Origin: Arsenicibacter rosenii
Lineage (GTDB): Bacteria; Bacteroidota; Bacteroidia; Cytophagales; Spirosomataceae
DNA length: 64,000 nt
Direction of reading: 5' to 3'
Assembly: GCF_001870735.1 (NCBI RefSeq)
Contig: NZ_MORL01000020.1
Location: 41,331-105,330, forward strand
The translations under genes were made by a program, and so were the position numbers. The notes under the pieces are model-generated. The model did no database searches, was not told where the DNA came from, and was given only the letters and a program-made list of their open reading frames with translations. Below, in pieces: positions 53,588-63,151 of this stretch (positions are counted from its first letter, which is position 1; every line of letters starts with the position of its first letter).

Positions 53588-56500
53588 TTATGGCTGAGTG
53601 ATTCCGACATAGTTTACATTGCCCGGCACGGCCCCGTGCCACATGGTAGCCTGGTTACCATCAAACGCATTGGTAAACGAATAGAGTGCCTGATTACCGC
53701 CATAGGTAGCCGTTGAGCCGAACATAACGCCGGATATCTTTTTCGCAGCGTTATAGAATTCGATCTCCATTAACTCACCATATCCCTGCGGACCGGCCAC
53801 AAACCGCAGGTATTTGTAGACGTTTGCATTTCCTGTAAAAGTATAGCTGTTCCAGGCACCTGGATTAGGGTACACAATAATTGACGCCAGCGTAGTCCAG
53901 TTCTGATTATCGTTTGATCCCTGGAACACCGCCCCTCCGTAACGATACATAAGCTGCACCCCGCTCGTATTTGGCCGGGTATAAATCCGGGCAGACGTAG
54001 CAACAAGGCCACATGGGTTGCACCCGGGACAGTTACAGGCTGAGTATATAACCAATACCATTTGTGTACTGGCAGACGCATTGGCATTATCGGTTGCCTG
54101 ATACGTTAATGTAAAAGACCCCGTAACCGATGAAGTTCCACTTATCTGCTGTGTAGCCGGATTAAAAGACAGGCCTGCCGGTAAACCACTCATAGCATAC
54201 GTCATTGCCTGTCCTTCCGGGTCAGTAAAAACGCCTGCCGGTATCGTGTAGGTAAATGCATTGCCGGTAACCGCCGTTAAAGTAGCCGGTAGCGACACAG
54301 CGTTGTTTCTCACAGGTGGCGCGTTTGTCGTCTGACAGGTAGCTTTCCAGTCCCAGGTATAGGTATAAAAATTCCCGCTCTGCCAGCCTTGCAGGGTAAA
54401 CGGCTGAGCATCGGTGTAAGGCAATACCGTAAATGGCCCGGCAGCGGTTGTCCAGCCGGTCACCCCGACAGCCATATAATACACAGTTGAGCCGTTGCCG
54501 CCGGTTGAGTTGAAATAAAAACTACCCGTTGAGCAGTTATAAGACGGTGCCAGCAGTTGAAAAGCCACTGCCTGACTACTCACAATTATCACTAACGATC
54601 TGCTTCCGGATGCACCATACGGATCAGTTGCGGTAAGGGTTGCCGTATAGGTACCCGGTGTATTAGCCACTCCACTTATCGTAAAGCCGTTTATGGTTAC
54701 CCCCCCGGGCAAACCGCTGGCGGCATAGGCCATACTTTGATTTTCAGGCTCGGTAAAGGCATTGAGTGGCAGATAATAAGCCATAGCTGCGCCGGCCACC
54801 ACAGTAAGAGCCGGTAAGCTGACCGCCCCGTTCGGAGCCGGTGGACAGTTAGTTATCGCCGGTACGGTTAAACTACCGGGTTGGCTCACACAGGTTCCCT
54901 GCTTACAGGTGGCGGTATAAATCCCTGGCGTTGTTATCGTAAAAGAAGAGCCGGTAGCCCCGCCCGCCCAGGTAATTGTTCCGCTGCTGCATCCGCCGGC
55001 AGTCAGTATCATTCCCTGACCGGCGCAGAAACCGGTAGCTCCTGCCGTAAGAACAGGTGCTGACGGCGGTACACACGGCGGTACCTTACTTTCCTGACCA
55101 ATACCGACATAATTGGAATTCCCGGTTGTGGCGCCGTGCCACATCGTGGTTGTATTACCATCAAAGACATTTCCGGACACATAGTTTGACTGGTTATTAT
55201 ACGTTGCCGGAGACCCGAAGCTTGTTCCGGTTATTTTCGTATTACCGCTGTAGAACTCAATCTCCATCAGTTCGCCATAGCCGTTCGGGCCAGCCACGAA
55301 CCGTACATAACGATAGGGAACTGTATTACCGGCAAATGCATAGCTGTTCCAGGCATCGGCGACCGGGTCCGTTGTAATGGTAGCGAGGGTTGTCCAGCTT
55401 TTCGATTCCAGCGGGTTTATTATATCATTCGATCCCTGAAAAACACCGCCAACATAACGGAACATGATATTCCAGCCCGGATTTGGCCGGGTATATATCC
55501 TCGCTGACGTGGCCAGTTTGTAACATTCTGCCCCTTCGTCTACCAGCAATACCCCGGCAAGGCTCGCACAGCCATTCTGCGTACAGGTAGCCGAATAGCT
55601 TCCGGCCCCACTGATCACAAGCGTATTACCGACACTACCGGTAGACCAGTTAATCGTCCCACCGGTACAACCGCTTGCGGTCAGCGTTACATTCTGCCCG
55701 GGGCAAATTGTTCCCTGACTGGCCGCCAGCACAGGTGCGGCCGGTAAGGTACTACAACAGGTGGCTCCCGCACCAAGATTGATGCTCCGCGCATTACTGG
55801 CGCAGCCGTTTACAACGCAGGTGGCCGAATAAAATCCCGTTGTTGTTACGTTCAGCGTAGTGCCAGTACTACCTGTAGACCAGCGGATCACTCCGCCGGA
55901 ACAGCCACCGGCCGTTATGACCGCACTCTGATTCGGGCAAATTGTTGTTGGATTAGCCGATAACACAGGCGGTTGCGGTTGTGTACAGGCTTGTATGGTC
56001 AGGGTCGGAATAGCCAGATTGGTCATACAGGCATTATTCGTCGCCTTGTAATTCAGGGTAAACGTGCCGGCGCTTACCGGCGTACCACTAATAACCCCGG
56101 TGGCAGCATTAAAGGTCAGCCCAACCGGCAACCCACTCACCGAAAAAGTCAGCGGATAACCGTCCTGATCATAAAAAGCCATCGCCGGAAACGTATAGGA
56201 GAACGGGACACCCGTTGTGGCGGTCAGGTTCGGAATCTGAATACTGTAGTCACGAACCGGCGGCTGTTTGACCGACTGACAATAGGTTTGCCAGCTCCAC
56301 GACATATTGACAATTGTGCTTCCCTGACGGGCATAGAGCGTAAGCGGAAAGGCATCACAATAAAATTGTACGCTGTGGCCGGTACGCTTCGTTGTCCAAC
56401 CCGTAATATCTGTCGACAGAAAATAGACCGGTGTACCATCTCCGCCGGTCACATTAAAGCTGAATATACCGGTGTTACAATCATACGTTGGCGGCAACAG

Positions 56501-59500
56501 CCTGAGCGGTGCCGGTGCCACAACGGCAACCGGCAGTGTAGCATAGGTAACTCCGCCGGATTGATTTACCGCCTTTACGCTAAGTGTATACATCAGCCCC
56601 TCGCTACCGGCGGGCGGGGTTCCGCTGATTACTTTTCCGTTGACAGTCATCCAGGCAGGCGCACCTGCCGGATCAATGCTGACGGTCATTGAGGCCGGAT
56701 CGGAGAACGTATTCGCAGGCACTGAATAACTAAAGGACTGCCCAACCACTGCGCTCACTCCTGTCAATGGCAAACTAACAGTAGGCCCGGCAAGGCGGTA
56801 GGCATACTCGTAGCGCTTTACAACGGCCTGATTGGTATTCAGTATCTGCTTCAGCCGGCCCAGGGCGTCATACCGGTAATAGGTACTGATGCCTGCCGGG
56901 CTGATTTCAGTGGTAGTGCCAAACAAGACATCGTGCGTAAATCCTTTAATCAGCGACTGCGGTAATTTAGGCCGCAAAGCAGCCAGGACCGACTGAATGC
57001 CGGCATCTGAAACCGTACTGCTAGTCAACGGCGACAGATCGACGCCGGTCGCGGTAAGCTGAGCCGCCGTTGCATTGCTGATTTCGGCTACCGGACGCAT
57101 GTAATTATAGCCCCACAGATAAGTGGTATTCAGCCCGTCGGTTTGTGTAATGGTTTGCTGCACTTTATTGGCATACGTAATCTGCGTTTTAGGTACGTAG
57201 GTAGCGCTGACAGGTACTGTCGGCAACACCGACGCCGGATCTACCGTCACCGGAACCGGCTGCACGGTCTCCAGCTGATGAATAGAAATCGGTTGCCCGT
57301 CCGGATTATACTGCGTAATGCGGTGCTGCGTGGTCAGGTTATTGCGTAGCAACTGATTGCCAATGACCTTATTAAGTATATTTTTGCTCTTGAGCGTGGC
57401 AATTGTTCCGTTCATGGCGGTGTTGGCGTAATCCTCCACATACGTCAGCCGGGTCTGAGCCGTAGAGCCATCGCTGCCCATCATTGTTTCGCCGGTCAGG
57501 TATTTATGGTTTGTAGCAGCATAGTCAAAACTTTTCGTGACGACGATTCCGTTCTGTCCGTTCAGGTCATACGTCGTTTCGACCTGTGAGGTGAGTCGTG
57601 GCCACCCTTCCGTAAAGTCGTAGTTTACAAAATAGTACTCTTTATCCTTTCTGACCTCAAACACCTTCGCTGCCGGTATGGTGCCGAGGCTGGAATTGGT
57701 ATAATACGACTCCTGTTTGAATACGGTCTGATCACTGACATTCATCACCGTTTTACGCAGTAACTGCCCGTGTGCCCAATCCAGATTCTGCCCCGGGAAA
57801 AACGGCCAGGCATATTGATCCGTAATGGCGCTCTCCCGATAGTCGGTAATAGTCTGCCCGCTCTGACTGAACAAGGAGGCAATAGCCGCACTGTAACCGG
57901 TCGGAGAGTCTCGCTCTGAGTTGTACTCATAAACGGTTTTTCCGTTGTAAATACGGCCCGCATTGCTTGTCGTAAACGTTCGTTCTGTTACTTTTCCATA
58001 CCCGATGTGGGTGCCGCCCCGATACCCGTGATCGGTGACCATACCCGAATTGATCTCCACGTACAAATGCCGGTCTGATGTATAACCACTTGACCCTCCA
58101 ATGGTTCCGCACTCCGGAAAGGGCGACTTCCGTGTCACACCATCATAGGTAGACCAATAAAAATAGCTGTAATAATGCGGTTTGGCTCGTAAGACGCCGT
58201 TTTCGTAGGTATACTCCGTCTGTTTAACCGGCTGCCCGTCGATCCGGTTGATGATCTCCCTGATCCGGATACCCCCCGCATACCGTTTCGCATAATCTGG
58301 CCCGTAACAATATAACTCGTTTGAGGTTGGTGCCGGCACGCCCGTAGCTCCGACGTACTGATACTGATGGGGTTCATAAATAAATTCAGACTGTCCGCCT
58401 GTCGGGTACGTGATCCGTTGCAGACTGCCGTACTGACTGGCGGGAAAATAAGGCTCCCGGTTAGCCCCGCCAATCTGCCATAAGTTCAGGGATGTTATGC
58501 CTGCCGCCGGATCACATCGCTGGAATAAATTATAAAATTCGGTATCGGCATCGCCAAACGGACCGCAGAACCCTGGGTTCAGATCCTTGTTATACAGAGT
58601 ATTGTAGTTATAATATCCCCAATGATCCTGATTGGCAGACACTTTATTGGGTAGCAGGTCTTCGCCGGCGGTGTTGCGGCCGTAGTACTCAAACCGGTAG
58701 GTTGGCGGATTGGTCAGCGACGCATCCGATTTATCCTGTACGCCGGTCAGATAGAGCCGGTAATTCAGATATGGACAGCCGTTGGCATCCTTACACGGAT
58801 TGACCGATAACGCCTGATACGGATCGCTCGTCTTGACGGACTGATACTGTAGATCGACCACCTTTTTTACGACGCCCCCCACATCCTTGATTGTAATTTC
58901 GTCGAGATAGCCTGCCCCCTGCGTACTGCTGGTATACAAATCCTGTCTCGGGCTTGCCTTAAACTCAACCGTTGCCAGGCCCTGAAACGTTATCGTGGTT
59001 AAGCGCTTCCCTAAAATCGAGACAAACCGTTCGTAGGCAAAATCGGTGTAGCCCGGCGCAGACAAATAGCCGGATTGTCCGTTGGGGGTAATCAGCCGCG
59101 ACGAGCGGGCAGGCATGTGGTACCCATACGATTCATCGACGTAGTTGAATACAATCACTTCCTTGCCCGATGCCGAGGTTATTTTGGTTAAGTACCAGGC
59201 CGTGACGGCACCGGTTCCGTTGGTGGTAATTTCCTGCCCGTTGAATTCATACCGGTTGCCGTTGTCGGTCACAATCGTAAAATTGTTCTGGCTACTCAGG
59301 GCAGACGTTGTCGTATAGGATACCTGATAACTCGCCTGGTTGCTGAACCGGGGTTTGCCGGTTGCATCAAACACAAAGCTGCCCGACATACCCATGAAAT
59401 TATAGTAAAAGATGTCCGGCTCGAAATCGTAATTGGTATTGCCGGTATTTTTCAGGGTATTCAGCGATGCCGTTGAGTTTCCGAGCGGAAGCGGTACACG

Positions 59501-59974
59501 TACGCCCGAACCGGCCTGTTGCTCGGCCTTATCCCGGACACTGCGGGTAATGACGCCTCCTGCCTCAAGCGACCACCCCAGGCCAACCCATGAGGCGTTG
59601 TCTTCGACCCGGACACCCGAAGCACGGTACGAAAGCGTGATGGGCAGCTTTAGTTCCACGCCGGTAAGCTCATATACGGGAATCGTAATCGACGGTGTAC
59701 CGGTATAGAGGCTGACCGGAATTTCGCCATACGTACCCAGGGCGGCAGCGCCGGGCGATGCGGGCAGGATTTTGTCGTAATCCTGATTAGTATAGTCGAG
59801 CCCGGATTTGTTTTGGGTTGATGAGCCCGGCGGGGTGGCGGTATACGACGGCGGCAGCGATTGTGCCGCGCCTAACCGGCCAATTACCAACATACACAAC
59901 AGCATTGCCCATACCCGGCAATTACGCCCAATGCTGCTGTCTACAGCTGTACATAAACGGTGTTTCATACTCAT
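53588..59974 (-). CDS. RHS/YD-like giant secreted protein with Ig and discoidin-like domains
   Basis: A 2128-residue protein with a signal peptide (about 1-38, ending RLGAAQ). The N-terminal 900 residues are RHS/SpvB-like: TGTPSITIPVYELTGVELKL, WVGLGWSLEAGGVITRS, and a YD-type motif YYRYDALGRLKQILNTNQAV near 1050. The rest is a chain of putative-Ig (He_PIG-like) and Ig-like Cys-bearing repeats (for example LTASGCTGGTINWSTGS) with two near-copy discoidin-like domains, one internal (about bases 55080-55530) and one at the C-terminus (53588-54030), each with ATSARIYTRPN and RYVRFVAGPNGYGELMEIEF. It has no RHS core end (no [11 protein letters not shown] motif) and no toxin tip, unlike the gene at the right edge. 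Probably a surface or released structural protein; no immunity partner is needed. Confidence 0.8.
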   Translation of the reverse strand: MSMKHRLCTAVDSSIGRNCRVWAMLLCMLVIGRLGAAQSLPPSYTATPPGSSTQNKSGLDYTNQDYDKILPASPGAAALGTYGEIPVSLYTGTPSITIPVYELTGVELKLPITLSYRASGVRVEDNASWVGLGWSLEAGGVITRSVRDKAEQQAGSGVRVPLPLGNSTASLNTLKNTGNTNYDFEPDIFYYNFMGMSGSFVFDATGKPRFSNQASYQVSYTTTSALSSQNNFTIVTDNGNRYEFNGQEITTNGTGAVTAWYLTKITSASGKEVIVFNYVDESYGYHMPARSSRLITPNGQSGYLSAPGYTDFAYERFVSILGKRLTTITFQGLATVEFKASPRQDLYTSSTQGAGYLDEITIKDVGGVVKKVVDLQYQSVKTSDPYQALSVNPCKDANGCPYLNYRLYLTGVQDKSDASLTNPPTYRFEYYGRNTAGEDLLPNKVSANQDHWGYYNYNTLYNKDLNPGFCGPFGDADTEFYNLFQRCDPAAGITSLNLWQIGGANREPYFPASQYGSLQRITYPTGGQSEFIYEPHQYQYVGATGVPAPTSNELYCYGPDYAKRYAGGIRIREIINRIDGQPVKQTEYTYENGVLRAKPHYYSYFYWSTYDGVTRKSPFPECGTIGGSSGYTSDRHLYVEINSGMVTDHGYRGGTHIGYGKVTERTFTTSNAGRIYNGKTVYEYNSERDSPTGYSAAIASLFSQSGQTITDYRESAITDQYAWPFFPGQNLDWAHGQLLRKTVMNVSDQTVFKQESYYTNSSLGTIPAAKVFEVRKDKEYYFVNYDFTEGWPRLTSQVETTYDLNGQNGIVVTKSFDYAATNHKYLTGETMMGSDGSTAQTRLTYVEDYANTAMNGTIATLKSKNILNKVIGNQLLRNNLTTQHRITQYNPDGQPISIHQLETVQPVPVTVDPASVLPTVPVSATYVPKTQITYANKVQQTITQTDGLNTTYLWGYNYMRPVAEISNATAAQLTATGVDLSPLTSSTVSDAGIQSVLAALRPKLPQSLIKGFTHDVLFGTTTEISPAGISTYYRYDALGRLKQILNTNQAVVKRYEYAYRLAGPTVSLPLTGVSAVVGQSFSYSVPANTFSDPASMTVSIDPAGAPAWMTVNGKVISGTPPAGSEGLMYTLSVKAVNQSGGVTYATLPVAVVAPAPLRLLPPTYDCNTGIFSFNVTGGDGTPVYFLSTDITGWTTKRTGHSVQFYCDAFPLTLYARQGSTIVNMSWSWQTYCQSVKQPPVRDYSIQIPNLTATTGVPFSYTFPAMAFYDQDGYPLTFSVSGLPVGLTFNAATGVISGTPVSAGTFTLNYKATNNACMTNLAIPTLTIQACTQPQPPVLSANPTTICPNQSAVITAGGCSGGVIRWSTGSTGTTLNVTTTGFYSATCVVNGCASNARSINLGAGATCCSTLPAAPVLAASQGTICPGQNVTLTASGCTGGTINWSTGSVGNTLVISGAGSYSATCTQNGCASLAGVLLVDEGAECYKLATSARIYTRPNPGWNIMFRYVGGVFQGSNDIINPLESKSWTTLATITTDPVADAWNSYAFAGNTVPYRYVRFVAGPNGYGELMEIEFYSGNTKITGTSFGSPATYNNQSNYVSGNVFDGNTTTMWHGATTGNSNYVGIGQESKVPPCVPPSAPVLTAGATGFCAGQGMILTAGGCSSGTITWAGGATGSSFTITTPGIYTATCKQGTCVSQPGSLTVPAITNCPPAPNGAVSLPALTVVAGAAMAYYLPLNAFTEPENQSMAYAASGLPGGVTINGFTISGVANTPGTYTATLTATDPYGASGSRSLVIIVSSQAVAFQLLAPSYNCSTGSFYFNSTGGNGSTVYYMAVGVTGWTTAAGPFTVLPYTDAQPFTLQGWQSGNFYTYTWDWKATCQTTNAPPVRNNAVSLPATLTAVTGNAFTYTIPAGVFTDPEGQAMTYAMSGLPAGLSFNPATQQISGTSSVTGSFTLTYQATDNANASASTQMVLVIYSACNCPGCNPCGLVATSARIYTRPNTSGVQLMYRYGGAVFQGSNDNQNWTTLASIIVYPNPGAWNSYTFTGNANVYKYLRFVAGPQGYGELMEIEFYNAAKKISGVMFGSTATYGGNQALYSFTNAFDGNQATMWHGAVPGNVNYVGITQP

Positions 59975-60304
59975 GATTTGATGGTGAAAAAGTTAATATC
60001 AATTAAATAATATTAACATATGATCATTTTTAATGAACCATAGAAACGTGTTTCTCCGGAGAAATCTTCAGCCAACAGGCCAATAGGGTAACTGATTATT
60101 TACCTCCAAACGTCCGTTCGGGATCGGTACCGGTGTGCTGAAACCGGTACAGGCTTTTACTATGGCTTCGCCATCAGCGCTATGCCGGTTGCAGGCTACC
60201 TACTGCCGGCATTCCCGCGCTACAGCAACGGGGTTTGTTCATCATGGGCAAAATATGGGGTAAGCCTCACTCGCAAAATGCGAGTGCAAACGGGATAACA
60301 TGAA
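59975..60304. other. Intergenic region between RHS-like giant and toxin array
   Basis: 330 bp. AT-rich next to the giant gene's start (promoter expected), then a GC-richer stretch with the short palindrome CTCGCA-AAA-TGCGAG near 60270. No gene seen. Confidence 0.55.
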
Positions 60305-60760
60305 TTATTGCACATATACAATATCTCCTCCAATACATTTTATCACTAAAATTCCTTTCTCGATTTTAAAATTCTCAATATAATCAGGCAAAGAGTATGT
60401 TTTATTTAGTGAAAAATCTGTAGTGATAATTCTTATAACTTCAAGCTGAGTGATTACAAACAAAAGCTCTTTATGTATAATTATATCATAAAAGTAATAA
60501 TCTAAATAAACTTTTTTTAACACTTCCCCCGTCGAAAAGTCAAATATCACAAAAACCAAATCTATACCAATAGAGCACAATAAAACATTAATACATTTTA
60601 CTACTGGCTTAATATCTTCACTTTGCCATCCTATCTTATATTCAGCCCTTCCATTTGATACAATTCCAAAAGCCCTATCTATTGGCTCATCTTCAAACAA
60701 AGTTGGAATTTTTAGATTTCTAAAATCTAATTCTGATATTTTTTTTACATTTATATTCAT
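60305..60760 (-). CDS. Candidate immunity protein of cassette 3
   Basis: A 151-residue, AT-rich gene. It starts at ATG 60760 inside the reading frame of the preceding toxin-tip relic (overlap about 40 bp), the coupling expected of a toxin/immunity pair. The sequence is rich in Ile, Val and aromatic residues, strand-like, without signal peptide or known motif (FRNLKIPTLFEDEPIDRAFG, YIENFKIEKGILVIKCIGG), so it would be cytosolic. No family was recognised. The call rests on position and base composition. Confidence 0.6.
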   Translation of the reverse strand: MNINVKKISELDFRNLKIPTLFEDEPIDRAFGIVSNGRAEYKIGWQSEDIKPVVKCINVLLCSIGIDLVFVIFDFSTGEVLKKVYLDYYFYDIIIHKELLFVITQLEVIRIITTDFSLNKTYSLPDYIENFKIEKGILVIKCIGGDIVYVQ

Positions 60761-61204
60761 TTAACTGAAGGATTTCAGGAATTATTATTGAAACAGAAGG
60801 AATAGACTTCATGTTTCCTTTTTGATAAAAAAAGCTAACATTAACACTTACTTGGTTTTCGATGTTTATACTTCTAATTACAGTTGTTCCATACTGACTA
60901 GTTTTAGTCGATATAATTGTCCCACTTTCCATAGCTTGGCCAAACACTTAAGTAACTGGCTTTCATTTTTAATCCCCACGTTGTTAAGTCTTTTAAGCTT
61001 TGCGCAGACCTTGCAATATTGTGTTCTAAGCCACTCACAACATGGCAAAAAATAATCAAATTTACCAGGATTCACACAAAAACCTGCATCAGCCGCCGCC
61101 CCGAACTCCTGCGCCACCATGCTTTCTTCGAAGGCATATCCGGCATACACCACTTCCCGTTCCACGGCCGGTGCTACCGCCCTAAGTCGCTTTAGGCAAG
61201 CCAA
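60720..61204 (-). pseudogene. Displaced RHS toxin tip 3, apparently frameshifted
   Basis: The first 30 codons ([29 protein letters not shown]) match the junction of the main RHS protein at the right edge, then the sequence becomes unique (NPGKFDYFLPCCEWLRTQY, NNVGIKNESQLLKCLAK). Near 60930 coding-like sequence moves to another frame (AMESGTIISTKTSQYGTTV to 60720); one extra A would rejoin the frames. The pattern (NPGKxxYFL, xGI, YGTTVIRSINI) is faintly like DUF6883-type domains found near polymorphic toxins; this is tentative. It lacks a start codon of its own and would act only after recombination onto an RHS core. Confidence 0.6.
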
Positions 61205-61280
61205 CTTACGGGCCGGAGCGGTCCGCCGCCGGAGGCCCTTTTGAATAGGGGTTCCTCGTCACAGACGAGAAACAACGGAG
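61090..61280 (-). repeat. RHS-junction + palindromic cassette repeat, copy 1
   Basis: Homologous to 62577-62767 over about 190 bp. One half is the RHS junction coding part. The other (61196-61280) is the non-coding unit with two palindromes: GGGCC...GCGGTCCGC...GGCCC and CTCGTC-ACA-GACGAG. Confidence 0.75.
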
Positions 61281-61329
61281 AAAGAGTTCAACACTAAAAA
61301 TTGCTTTTGAAAAAATTAATATCATTTAT

Positions 61330-61728
61330 TTATTTTCTTTTCAACACAATACGGTATTGCATGTTCTTATTTGTATTTTTCCCCGGCTCTATATATTTTT
61401 CATAGCCTGCCTTGCTGAAAATTAACCATAGGAAGGCACTTTTTTTGAGTTCACAAGAAAAAAAGCCTTTCGAATCTGTATAAACGACGATTTGATCATG
61501 TCCTAAATACTCATCATAATTCATCTTACCAGCATCACTTTCATACCGTTCATTACGAATTATTACCTTTACATTACTTAATGGTCTACCTTCTGTACTA
61601 TCAAAAACCAATCCTTTAACCCTTACATCTTCAATATCCCTTGATAAAAAAAAATATAAAGAAAAGTACAAAACAGCTAAGAGTATTACACTAATTATCA
61701 GGACCAGTATAACTCTAATCCACTTCAC
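61330..61728 (-). CDS. Membrane-anchored CarboxypepD-reg-like small protein in toxin array
   Basis: A 132-residue AT-rich gene. One N-terminal membrane helix (about 5-28, ILVLIISVILLAVLYFSLYF), then a beta-sandwich of carboxypeptidase-regulatory-like type (about 37-125, VKGLVFDSTEGRPLSNVKV, VVYTDSKGFFSCELKKS, FSKAGYEKYIEP). It lies between the cassette repeats at 61196-61280 and 61884-62034. Its own toxin tip is not visible. It could be an orphan immunity protein that acts in the envelope, or an unrelated passenger. Confidence 0.65.
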   Translation of the reverse strand: MKWIRVILVLIISVILLAVLYFSLYFFLSRDIEDVRVKGLVFDSTEGRPLSNVKVIIRNERYESDAGKMNYDEYLGHDQIVVYTDSKGFFSCELKKSAFLWLIFSKAGYEKYIEPGKNTNKNMQYRIVLKRK

Positions 61729-62093
61729 TTATCTTTGCATTTACTCCCATGATACCTGATTATTTTAACTCGTAAAGCCTCTGCAACAGACAGTACTCAG
61801 GGTAATCGCTCGCCTGTGGCGAGTAATTTTTATCCAGAAGGGACCGCGGCGGCGGACCGCTCCCGCCCGTAGATTGTTTTGTAACAAGCTAACTTTCGGG
61901 CCGGAGGCCCTTATGAATAGAGGTTCCTCGTCACAGACGAGAAACAACGGGGCCAACTTTCGGGCCGGAGCGGTCCGCCGCCGGAGGCCCTTATGAATAG
62001 GGACTCCTCGTCACAGACAAGAAACAACGGGAACGAACTCCTAAAATATGTACCTGAATGATAAAATACAGGCTAAATCAGGCTTTGGCTATT
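61729..62093. other. Intergenic block filled by cassette repeats
   Basis: About 365 bp with no gene. It holds an inverted partial copy (about 61838-61875) and two direct copies (61884-62034) of the palindromic cassette repeat. Confidence 0.65.
61838..62034. repeat. Palindromic cassette repeat, copies 2 and 3 plus an inverted partial copy
   Basis: Copy 2 (about 61884-61955) lacks the inner GAGCGGTCCGCCGCC part. Copy 3 (about 61952-62034) is complete. About 61838-61875 reads as the reverse complement of the inner part. Each direct copy ends in CTCGTCACAGACGAG-like sequence followed by AAACAACGG. Confidence 0.7.
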
Positions 62094-62312
62094 TTACATT
62101 TCTATATCGTCGTCATCTTCAAAAAAATCAGGATGTAGAGGAATTGACTTATCTATCAGTTCAGTAAAATGCTTTTTATGCGAAAAAAAATTCTGTATTT
62201 CTTCGCTCTCAATATTTGGTTGTACATTTAGTATCACAGCGTCCTTAACTAAAAGCCCTTTACCACAAAAGCAACATATCACTTCCGATTGCTTATTGAA
62301 TTGGCCATCCAT
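62094..62312 (-). CDS. Candidate immunity protein of cassette 2 (small, Cys motif)
   Basis: A 72-residue protein whose ATG (62312) overlaps the end of the toxin-tip frame (stop at 62293) by 20 bp. The N-terminal CCFCGKGL has a zinc-knuckle look, followed by VQPNIESEEIQNFFSHKKHF and an acidic end (DDDDIEM). CxxC plus HKKHF suggests a treble-clef-like zinc site; this is an inference. An acidic protein suits binding to a basic nuclease tip. AT-rich compared with the chromosome. Confidence 0.65.
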   Translation of the reverse strand: MDGQFNKQSEVICCFCGKGLLVKDAVILNVQPNIESEEIQNFFSHKKHFTELIDKSIPLHPDFFEDDDDIEM

Positions 62313-62667
62313 AATTTTTACCTATTCTATTTATTGATTTCAAAGACCAGTTACTCATAGTTGTAATAACTTTTCCTGTCGTTTGATTCTGAATTACAGC
62401 ATTAAATCTACCTGGTGTTATTTCATGTAAAAACACATGCGCTCCATCTGCTTGTGTAAATGTTTTACCTAATGACATGGTGGAATTTACTCCTTCCATA
62501 GAAAGTACACCACCTCTTGTTGCAGCCGCTCCCGCAATTCTCTCTGCACCGTGTGCTGTGAGTTCAAATCCCCCCTTTGCCGCCGCCCCGAACTCCTGCG
62601 CCACCATTCGTTCTTCGAAGGCAAACCCGGCATACACCACTTCCCGTTCTACGGCCGGTACTACCGC
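62293..62667 (-). pseudogene. Displaced RHS toxin tip 2 (no start codon of its own)
   Basis: The frame begins right after a TAG at 62668-62670 with [17 protein letters not shown] and [12 protein letters not shown], matching the main RHS gene junction, then goes into a unique tip of about 95 residues (ELTAHGAERIAGAAATRGG, HVFLHEITPGRFNAVIQNQ, TGKVITTMSNWSLKSINRIG). His-x(3)-Arg near the start and TGKVITT near the end are reminiscent of BECR-fold RNase tips; this is tentative. It is intact as a tip but could only be made from an internal start, or after recombination. The next gene (62094-62312) is the likely immunity partner. Confidence 0.7.
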
Positions 62668-62767
62668 CTAAGTCGCTTTTGGCAAGCCAACTTACGGGCC
62701 GGAGCGGTCCGCCGCCGGAGGCCCTTTTGAATAGAGGTTCCTTGTCACAGACGAGAAACAACGGGGG
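62577..62767 (-). repeat. RHS-junction + palindromic cassette repeat, copy 4
   Basis: About 190 bp homologous to 61090-61280: the RHS junction coding half (62577-62667) and the non-coding palindromic half (62668-62767, containing GGGCC...GGCCC and GTCACAGAC). Confidence 0.78.
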
Positions 62768-62778
62768 CGCTGGCATTC

Positions 62779-63144
62779 TCACAAATCTATACGGTCGCAT
62801 ACAAACGATACATAATCGCCTGAAGTTATATCATTTGGTAAAGAGACATCAAGTTGGATTACGAACTCTCCGATTTGAATTTGATTTAACTCTTTATTCA
62901 AAACAGTACCTGAAATTTCATATCCAAAAGTTTTCCCCTTTCTATTGACAAGCAAATTTTCTGTATTATTCAACTTATAAATCCCCTTTGCATTCAACGT
63001 GTATAAAGGCAATTTTACGCTATCGCCTACATTTTGATTAAAAGGATGAGAAAAAACAATGAGACTGAAATTTACATCCGACAAGTATACTTCGGCCTCC
63101 TTAGCCTCTTTTGACAACCATTTTACATTGCTAACTTGAACCAT
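62779..63144 (-). CDS. Candidate immunity protein for the main RHS toxin
   Basis: A 121-residue AT-rich gene from ATG 63144 (MVQVSNVKWLSKEAKEAEVY), 7 bp after the RHS stop (63152-63154). The open frame continues upstream into the RHS tip, but this start fits the spacing best. Strand-rich (FSLIVFSHPFNQNVGDSVKLP, GEFVIQLDVSLPNDITSGD), no signal peptide. No family was recognised. Position directly after the toxin tip and the low GC support the immunity call. Confidence 0.7.
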   Translation of the reverse strand: MVQVSNVKWLSKEAKEAEVYLSDVNFSLIVFSHPFNQNVGDSVKLPLYTLNAKGIYKLNNTENLLVNRKGKTFGYEISGTVLNKELNQIQIGEFVIQLDVSLPNDITSGDYVSFVCDRIDL

Positions 63145-63151
63145 ATTTTTT

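Noticed and set aside
61765..61956. Short open frames across the cassette repeats (also 62564-62800)
   Set aside because: They read through palindromic repeats and out-of-frame RHS junction sequence; the real coding frame is the one matching the main RHS gene.
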